In this document: positions 6,187 to 10,468 of the stretch, piece by piece | How the letters are laid out: the number at the start of each line of letters is the position of its first letter | Numbering within the stretch: the first letter of the stretch is position 1 | Origin: CAYTZO01 sp964442525 | GTDB lineage: Bacteria; Patescibacteriota; Microgenomatia; UBA10105; UBA927 | Reading direction: 5' to 3' | NCBI GenBank assembly: GCA_964442525.1 | Contig: CAYTZO010000030.1 | Location: 1-10,468 of the forward strand | DNA length: 10,468 bases | Notes under the pieces: generated by a model | What the model saw: the letters and a program-made list of their open reading frames with translations, nothing else | The model's database searches: none | Told to the model about the DNA's origin: nothing | Position numbers and translations under genes: made by a program

Positions 6187-7290
6187 CTACAGATAATTTT
6201 TCCCGGGATCTTCAATGAGGACCGTATGCGGGTGGCTTTCGGAGAGACTTGCCTGGGTAATGACGATTGCCTGCGACTTTGCAAACAGTTCCCCGGGGTT
6301 TCTTGCGCCCAAATAATAGAAAGCGGACCGAAGGCTTCCTTCAATCTGGACAATAAAGTCGCTCACTGAGCCCATATAGGGCACGAGGCCCTCTACTCCT
6401 TCGGCAATGAGCCTCTTTTCCTCAGTGTCCCTCGCCTGCCCGTACCGCTCGGCCCCTCCTTTTTTCATGGCGGCGATTGATCCCATGCCGCGATACTGTT
6501 TAAATTTTTTGCCATTTTTGACAACAACAACTCCGGGCGACTCGTCAAAACGGGCAAGAAGAGAACCCAACATCACCGCATGCGCTCCGAAGGCCAAGGC
6601 TTTGGTTATGTCGCCCGTCTGCCGGATGCCTCCGTCTGCAACAACCGTCACGTTTGTTCCGCGGGTTGCCATGACTGCTTGTTCGATTGCGAAAAGCTGC
6701 GGGACTCCCATACCCGTGACGATGCGCGTCGTGCAGATACTTCCCGGCCCCATGCCGACCCGCAGAATGTCCGCGCCGGCAGCAATGAGCGCTTTCGCGC
6801 CGGCAAATGTTGCAATGTTACCCGCCATCACAACCATCTGCGGATATTGTGTTTTTATTTTTTTGACTGCATTGATGACAAATTTTGTATACCCGTGTCC
6901 CGAATCAACAACGACAAGATCTGCGCCGGATTTGAAAAGCGCAGCAAGTCGGTCGTCAAAATCGTTCCCAACTCCGATGGCACCGCCGACAATCATGTTG
7001 TCTTTTTTTATTGAGGCAATCATGCTTGCCTGTTTTTCAATCGGGAGATTGCGGTGAATAATGCCGAGCCCTCCGGCGTTCCCGATTGCCCGGGCCATTT
7101 CTTCCTCAGTCACGGTATCCATGGGAGAAGAAATAATCGGAAGTCTTAATACAATCTTCGGATGTAACTTCACCGTCAAATCCACATCCGCCCGCTTAAA
7201 ATCCGCGTAGCCGGGCAGAAGCAGCACGTCATCAAACGTGAAAGCTTTGTCCGGGACGATTTTTTGACCGGGAATTTTTTTGGTATTCAT
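6187..7290 (-). CDS. guaB: IMP dehydrogenase without CBS domains
   Basis: A 367-residue enzyme oxidising IMP to XMP with NAD, the committed step to guanine nucleotides. FTFDDVLLLPGYAD (17-30) and SSPMDTVTEEEMA (54-66) are family signatures. GMGPGSICTTR (179-189) carries the catalytic Cys186. VVADGGIRQTGDITKALAFGA (216-236) is the phosphate-binding region, and RGMGSIAAMKKGGAERY (267-283) the flap with Arg282/Tyr283. EGVEGLVPYMGSV fits IMPDH rather than GMP reductase. Typical IMPDH has about 488 residues with two CBS domains inserted after about residue 95; here SIKKDNMIVGGAIGVG (93-108) runs straight through, so the regulatory Bateman module is absent. Start ATG 7290 overlaps the upstream TGA as ATGA. 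A strong AAGGAG (7302-7297) lies 6 nt before it inside the deaminase gene, indicating translation within an operon. Confidence 0.93.
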   Translation of the reverse strand: MNTKKIPGQKIVPDKAFTFDDVLLLPGYADFKRADVDLTVKLHPKIVLRLPIISSPMDTVTEEEMARAIGNAGGLGIIHRNLPIEKQASMIASIKKDNMIVGGAIGVGNDFDDRLAALFKSGADLVVVDSGHGYTKFVINAVKKIKTQYPQMVVMAGNIATFAGAKALIAAGADILRVGMGPGSICTTRIVTGMGVPQLFAIEQAVMATRGTNVTVVADGGIRQTGDITKALAFGAHAVMLGSLLARFDESPGVVVVKNGKKFKQYRGMGSIAAMKKGGAERYGQARDTEEKRLIAEGVEGLVPYMGSVSDFIVQIEGSLRSAFYYLGARNPGELFAKSQAIVITQASLSESHPHTVLIEDPGKNYL

Positions 7291-8276
7291 GATTTTCTCC
7301 TTCCGACAAACGTTGCCTTCCTGCCAACGTCAAGACAGTGAAGCATCTGATCCGTATTGAGAAGTTTACGCGTAAGTAGCCGTTCGTATTCCTCGCGCAC
7401 ATTGGTGCCGACAAGTTCGGGTCCGTCTGAATTTATACAAAACGGAACGCCGGCGGCAAAAAGTTTTTTCAGAATGTGACCCATTTCATCCCAGTCTTTG
7501 ACAACCCGCGTTCTCAGGTTACTTGACGGACAAACTTCAAGCGTAATATTTCGTTTAGCAAGTTCTGTCAATAATTTTTGATCATTCACCGCACGGATGC
7601 CGTGGCCGATCCGGTCCGGTTCAAGTTTTTTGACCACTTCCCACATTTCGGGGACTCCGGTCGCTTCTCCGCTATGGATCGTGATGCCCAGCCCGGCGTG
7701 TTTGGCTTTTTTTACCGGTGAAACAATATCGTCTATGTTAAATTTTTTCTCTACGGGTCCGGCGAGATCGACTCCGACGACTCCTTCGCCAAAAAACCTG
7801 ATTGCTTTTTCTATAATGATAGCGTTTTGCTCAGGGCCAAACCTCCGATCCATCATAAGGATGAGCCCGGCACGAACAGGGTATTCGAGGCACGCCTGCT
7901 TCATGCCGACAATGGCGCTAAAGATGATTTTATCAAGGTCCCGCTCGCCGCCGCGGTTTCGCAGCATCGGATTAAACCTGATCTCAATCGTCCGGACGTC
8001 AGCCTTCCGGTAGGCGCGGCTTATCGCGTCATGGGTAGCGCGGCGAATGGCATCGGTAGAAGACTGAATAAGCTCGGTAAGGTTAAAAAATGAGAGGTAA
8101 TGATCGTAGCTGGTGTTCTTTTTGAGGGTAACCGAGTCAATGAACCTGAAATAGTCTTTGTGAGGAAGCCGTATGCCCTGCTCATGCGCAAGCTCCCAAA
8201 GCGTATGCGGCGTGGAGGCGGAACCCAGGTGAAGGTGAAGATCGACGAGATTCCTTAGGGATGAGAACTGCCCCAT
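7287..8276 (-). CDS. Adenosine deaminase-family protein with atypical substrate pocket
   Basis: A 329-residue metal-dependent amidohydrolase of the ADA/AMP deaminase family, predicted to remove an exocyclic amine from a purine or similar substrate. The metal and catalytic set is intact: H14xH16 in VDLHLHLG, H201 and E204 in TIHSGEA, H225 in DRIGHG, and D284 in INSDGP; CPSSN (249-253) is also present. Two substrate contacts of classical ADA are changed. The Asp of HVHLDG that binds the ribose 5'-OH (mouse D19) is Gly18, and the second Asp of TDD that contacts N7 (mouse D296) is Gly285. VDLAGPVEK (169-177) replaces the usual LAGDE. Substrate is therefore uncertain; adenosine, another nucleoside or a modified adenine nucleotide are all possible. 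The ATG at 8276 is chosen because it lies at the predicted transcription start. It overlaps guaB by 4 nt. Confidence 0.82.
   Translation of the reverse strand: MGQFSSLRNLVDLHLHLGSASTPHTLWELAHEQGIRLPHKDYFRFIDSVTLKKNTSYDHYLSFFNLTELIQSSTDAIRRATHDAISRAYRKADVRTIEIRFNPMLRNRGGERDLDKIIFSAIVGMKQACLEYPVRAGLILMMDRRFGPEQNAIIIEKAIRFFGEGVVGVDLAGPVEKKFNIDDIVSPVKKAKHAGLGITIHSGEATGVPEMWEVVKKLEPDRIGHGIRAVNDQKLLTELAKRNITLEVCPSSNLRTRVVKDWDEMGHILKKLFAAGVPFCINSDGPELVGTNVREEYERLLTRKLLNTDQMLHCLDVGRKATFVGRRKS
7297..7302 (-). promoter_or_regulatory. Strong ribosome binding site for guaB
   Basis: AAGGAG on the minus strand, 6 nt before the guaB ATG, inside the 3' end of the deaminase gene. It fixes the guaB start and shows that this organism uses Shine-Dalgarno sites for operon-internal genes. 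Confidence 0.85.
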
Positions 8277-8281
8277 ACTCT

Positions 8282-8310
8282 ACTCTATCAAAAATTCTAA
8301 AGAGAAACAA
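8282..8310 (-). promoter_or_regulatory. Possible extended -10 promoter before the deaminase gene
   Basis: On the minus strand TGA-TAGAGT (8290-8282) forms an extended -10, with a weak -35 TTGTTT (8310-8305) 17 nt upstream. The predicted start point coincides with the ATG at 8276. There is no Shine-Dalgarno in the 42-nt gap after the upstream gene, which supports leaderless translation, or re-initiation if the operon is read through. Confidence 0.45.
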
Positions 8311-8318
8311 GCCAAGTC

Positions 8319-8513
8319 TTATTTGATGGGCGTGGGAGTCGCTGCTGCGGGCTTTTCTGCCGCCTCCTCTGCCCGTGCCGGCGTATGGGCCTGTTGAAAC
8401 TCTAATGCCTGATCGATGGTCGCCGGATCAACCCATGCCGTTAGTTCCGTCTCTAGGTTCTGGCCCTTTCTATGCTGTCCGGCCGGAAGGGTTATTTCTT
8501 TTCTTATTGGCAT
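8319..8513 (-). CDS. Small protein of unknown function (64 residues)
   Basis: A 64-residue protein I do not recognise. Residues 1-20 are basic (MPIRKEITLPAGQHRKGQNL), 21-44 may form a helix (ETELTAWVDPATIDQALEFQ), and the last 20 residues are rich in Ala, Pro, Glu and Thr (AEEAAEKPAAATPTPIK) and probably disordered. It has no cysteine, signal peptide or membrane segment. The start at ATG 8513 is well supported: a perfect AAGGAGG (8525-8519) lies 5 nt upstream, overlapping the tdk stop codon. An in-frame ATG at 8582 would overlap tdk by 59 nt and lacks such a site. It sits 10 nt after tdk and 42 nt before the deaminase, within a salvage operon, so a role linked to nucleotide metabolism is possible but not shown. 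Confidence 0.75.
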   Translation of the reverse strand: MPIRKEITLPAGQHRKGQNLETELTAWVDPATIDQALEFQQAHTPARAEEAAEKPAAATPTPIK

Positions 8514-8518
8514 ACGAT

Positions 8519-8525
8519 CCTCCTT
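8519..8525 (-). promoter_or_regulatory. Ribosome binding site of the 64-residue gene, overlapping the tdk stop
   Basis: AAGGAGG on the minus strand, 5 nt before the ATG at 8513. Its first two bases are the end of the tdk TAA stop (8526-8524). It is the best Shine-Dalgarno in the window. Confidence 0.85.
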
Positions 8526-9132
8526 ATCGGTAAATCCTGTGACAAACTTCGCATGCTGCAATGTATTTATCTGCAGCGCCAACTTCTACTTGCCCTTTGC
8601 CGCCCCTGCGCCTTTCGGTGTGCCGGGCAAGCGAACCGCAGTGCTGACAAATGGCAAAAAGCTCAAGCCGTTCATCCGCATGGCCCAAGAGATCCGGCGT
8701 CGCGCCGAACGGCTGCCGTTTATAATCATAAAGAAGTCCCGCGGCAATCACATGGATGCCCGATCGTTTGAGCTTAAGGGCGACATCAATAATTTTTCGT
8801 TTGTCAAAAAACTGCACCTCATCCAAAATCACCTTGTCGTATCCGCCCCCAAGGATGGTGGCGACAATGTCCGCGGGATCAATGCCGTTAATAACCATCG
8901 CGCCGGTCGTCCTATGGTCGTGGCTGTGGATTTCGTTTTTGCCTCCGAAGCGGTTGTCGATCTTGGGTTTGAGGGTGAGGACTTTATAGCCCATGCGGGA
9001 AAACACTTCCGCCATGGCGACGAGTTTGCTGGTTTTACCGGAGAACATGGGACCGGCAATGACGGTAAGTTTACCTGAAGTTTTACCCTTCTTAGGGGAA
9101 AAGTTTCTCTTTTTTGATCTTTTTACTGCCAT
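8524..9132 (-). CDS. tdk: Thymidine kinase, type II (TK1-like)
   Basis: A 202-residue thymidine kinase of the TK1 family, converting thymidine or deoxyuridine to the monophosphate with ATP. GKLTVIAGPMFSGKT (20-34) holds the P-loop. VILDEVQFFD (101-110) is the Mg-binding and catalytic segment with Glu105 as base. AGLLYDYKRQPFG (131-143) begins the lasso loop. Four cysteines, C162/C165 and C194/C197, form the structural zinc site. VEVGAADKYIAACEVC (182-197) closely follows the human TK1 C-terminal region. Residues 1-19 are a basic extension (many Lys, Arg) not common in the family. No Shine-Dalgarno or clear promoter is visible in the 38-nt gap after tmk, so it is probably co-transcribed. Together with tmk it converts thymidine to dTDP. 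Confidence 0.95.
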   Translation of the reverse strand: MAVKRSKKRNFSPKKGKTSGKLTVIAGPMFSGKTSKLVAMAEVFSRMGYKVLTLKPKIDNRFGGKNEIHSHDHRTTGAMVINGIDPADIVATILGGGYDKVILDEVQFFDKRKIIDVALKLKRSGIHVIAAGLLYDYKRQPFGATPDLLGHADERLELFAICQHCGSLARHTERRRGGKGQVEVGAADKYIAACEVCHRIYR

Positions 9133-9167
9133 TTTTTACGACTTTTGCTCTTAATTTATGATAATTG

Positions 9168-9182
9168 GCGTTAGAGTAACGC
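9168..9182 (-). repeat. Hairpin at the tmk stop codon
   Basis: On the minus strand GCGTTA (9182-9177) and TAACGC (9173-9168) form a perfect 6-bp stem with a CTC loop. The second arm starts with the tmk TAA stop. It has no poly-T on the minus side, so it is unlikely to be a strong terminator; an mRNA-stability or processing element is possible. Confidence 0.4.
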
Positions 9183-9842
9183 ATTTTGTTTAAGGACGTC
9201 AAGCACTTCTTTATGGATTTCCACCGCCGCCCTCATGGCACCGTCTTTTGTACACTCGATGGTTTTCCAATTGCCCTTGGTTGTGCGCAAAACGTCATAC
9301 AATGACTCCACAATCCTGAGCATCGCAAGATCTTTTTCATACATGTCGACTTTCTTTCCCTCCTGGTATTCTCTCTTCTGTAAAAGAGCCTGAGATACCG
9401 CGAGCGGCGTGTCAAGGAAGATTGTTATGTTTTCCTTCGGAAGACCGATACTGTCCTGCTCCAGCCTAAACACCCAGTCAATAAATGCCGCCCGCTCGCT
9501 CTCGGGAAGTCTGGCTGCGTGGTAAACGGCACTACTGGCAGTGTACCGGTTGGCGAGGACGACTTTGCCTTCGGCGAGCCACTTGTCCATGTCAGCTTTC
9601 ACGAGCCATCGGTCACAGGCAAACGGCAGTACCGCAAGTTTCGGCGGGATCGATTCAATGGCACCGAGCTCGCCCATGAGCATGCTTCCTGCCAGTTCTC
9701 CGAAAAATGATTCTTTATAACGCGGAAAATCGACGGTGGCATGGGGAATCGACGTATTCTCAAGATAGTCAACGAGAAGTTTTGATTGTGTTCCCTTCCC
9801 CGATCCGTCCGTTCCTTCGAGAACGATAAGTTTCCCGCTCAT
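9171..9842 (-). CDS. tmk: Thymidylate kinase (dTMP kinase)
   Basis: A 223-residue P-loop kinase making dTDP from dTMP. VLEGTDGSGKGTQSKLL (7-23) is the P-loop. VDFPRYKESFFGELAGSML (37-55) contains the FPR base-binding segment, and AVLPFACDRW (70-79) the helix with the dTMP-contacting Arg78. ANRYTASSAVYHAA (97-110) is the equivalent of the DRYxxSSxAYQ signature, with Asn98 in place of the usual Asp. NITIFLDTP (138-146) and the lid region with KREYQEGKK (156-164) follow. I chose ATG 9842 because it begins two residues before the first strand and lies 5 nt after the upstream stop; the upstream in-frame start at 9890 would overlap that gene. No strong Shine-Dalgarno is present, so coupling to the upstream gene is likely. 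Confidence 0.93.
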   Translation of the reverse strand: MSGKLIVLEGTDGSGKGTQSKLLVDYLENTSIPHATVDFPRYKESFFGELAGSMLMGELGAIESIPPKLAVLPFACDRWLVKADMDKWLAEGKVVLANRYTASSAVYHAARLPESERAAFIDWVFRLEQDSIGLPKENITIFLDTPLAVSQALLQKREYQEGKKVDMYEKDLAMLRIVESLYDVLRTTKGNWKTIECTKDGAMRAAVEIHKEVLDVLKQNALL

Positions 9843-9847
9843 GGTTC

Positions 9848-10468
9848 TTATCGTAGCAAATCCGCGACCTCGTAAACAGTGGGGAGACAAATGTCGATAT
9901 GCGGATCCGCTACACTAGACCACACAAGACACGTTTTCATGCCGAGATTTTTGGCGGGTGCGAGATCAACGCCCGGTCGGTCGCCGATCATGAGATGCTG
10001 CCCGGGGGAAAGCCTTGTTTTATTTAGAATATATTGAAATCCCGCCGGATTGGGCTTATTTGAACCGACCAGTTCACTCGTGACGATCGCGCTAAACGTT
10101 TGTATGGGAACCCCTAAAACGTCAAGCGATTCTTCGATCTTCCGCTTAATGCCGTTCACTAATAAATAGTGAGTAAAATATTTTAGCTCACTAAAAAGAT
10201 CCATAAGTTTTTTATCCCGTAAAAGATAGGGCCTTCGGTCATAATACGATTCCATTTCGGTCGCCGCGGCAACCGTGGTAATGCCGGTGATTTTCGCGAC
10301 CGCTTCCGTGGCGCTGCTAATCTCTTTCGGCCAGACCTTATGAAACTGTTCGACAATTTTTTCCCGATTCCAACCCTTGTGAACCATAATAACCTTGTAC
10401 TCCGCCTCCCGCACATCGCCAAAAAGTTTTGGATTGGGTTTATAGAGCGTCCCGTCAAAATCCCAAAT
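9848..10468 (-). CDS. HAD-superfamily phosphatase, N-terminus beyond the window edge
   Basis: A partial protein of 206 visible residues. A GTG at 10414 could be mistaken for the start, but the frame stays open to the edge and encodes IWDFDGTLYKPNPKLFGD there. This contains HAD motif I, with the nucleophile Asp at visible residue 3 and the second Asp at 5. SNKPNPAGF carries the motif III Lys (visible 138) and IGDRPGVD (161-168) is the acidic motif IV. A helical cap lies at about 20-95. Motif II reads LLVNG where a Thr or Ser is usual. It resembles phosphoglycolate phosphatase, beta-phosphoglucomutase and nucleotidase relatives; because the stop is 5 nt before tmk, a nucleotide 5'-phosphatase is an attractive guess, not a finding. 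Probably only a few N-terminal residues are missing. Confidence 0.85.
   Translation of the reverse strand: MWDFDGTLYKPNPKLFGDVREAEYKVIMVHKGWNREKIVEQFHKVWPKEISSATEAVAKITGITTVAAATEMESYYDRRPYLLRDKKLMDLFSELKYFTHYLLVNGIKRKIEESLDVLGVPIQTFSAIVTSELVGSNKPNPAGFQYILNKTRLSPGQHLMIGDRPGVDLAPAKNLGMKTCLVWSSVADPHIDICLPTVYEVADLLR

Noticed and set aside
5916..6353. Minus-strand frame of 145 codons across the end of guaB and the intergenic region
   Set aside because: It overlaps guaB in another frame for much of its length, has no family-like motifs, and the part outside guaB is explained as well by structured non-coding DNA.
6007..6369. Plus-strand frame of 120 codons antisense to the guaB end
   Set aside because: About half is antisense to the conserved guaB C-terminus; no Shine-Dalgarno or promoter precedes it and no domain is recognisable.
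1..10468. CRISPR array, tRNA genes or transposase genes
   Set aside because: No regularly spaced repeats, no cloverleaf with the usual TTCGA T-loop, and no transposase or integrase motifs were seen on either strand.
1..10468. UGA recoding as in Absconditabacteria/Gracilibacteria
   Set aside because: TGA ends tsf, the deaminase and the DUF5667-like gene at family-appropriate lengths, and no conserved Gly position is encoded by TGA within the genes.

Overview
This 10.5 kb window looks like part of a small, compact bacterial genome of the Candidate Phyla Radiation (Patescibacteria, possibly Microgenomates-like). That placement is an inference from several features together: a minimal 152-residue EF-Ts, an IMP dehydrogenase without CBS domains, a shortened rpsB-tsf-frr-rseP cluster with no pyrH, uppS, cdsA or dxr, a membrane-anchored DUF5667-like protein, and many nucleotide-salvage genes close together. 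TGA serves as a normal stop for at least three genes (tsf, the deaminase, the DUF5667-like gene), so this is not a lineage that recodes UGA.

Layout, left to right. Positions 1-165 hold no convincing gene, but contain a possible promoter and a hairpin. From 166 to 3950 the minus strand carries, in transcription order, rpsB (S2), tsf (EF-Ts), frr (ribosome recycling factor), rseP (site-2 protease) and the DUF5667-like protein. A terminator at 3958-3985 separates this block from glyA (3984-5252, minus), whose 3' part is interrupted by a 100-N assembly gap. glyA and a uridine-kinase-like gene (5310-5873, plus) diverge from a 57-bp region in which two promoters overlap. Positions 5874-6168 form a GC-rich convergent intergenic region with several inverted repeats and no credible gene. 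It is the most unexplained part of the window.

From 6187 to the right edge, the minus strand carries a nucleotide-salvage cluster. In transcription order it is: a HAD-family phosphatase (cut by the window edge; its DFDGT motif lies upstream of the first start codon in the frame), tmk, tdk, a 64-residue protein of unknown function, an adenosine-deaminase-family protein with altered substrate-pocket residues, and CBS-less guaB followed by a short terminator. Tdk plus Tmk would convert thymidine to dTDP. The deaminase and GuaB suggest purine interconversion, the uridine-kinase-like protein pyrimidine salvage, and GlyA supplies one-carbon units.

A recurring regulatory pattern is visible. Upstream of at least four genes (uridine kinase-like, glyA, the deaminase, frr, and perhaps the DUF5667-like gene) a plausible -10 box lies only about 5-12 nt from the start codon and there is no well-placed Shine-Dalgarno, which predicts leaderless or nearly leaderless mRNAs. 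The two genes with strong Shine-Dalgarno sequences (guaB and the 64-residue protein) lie inside the operon.
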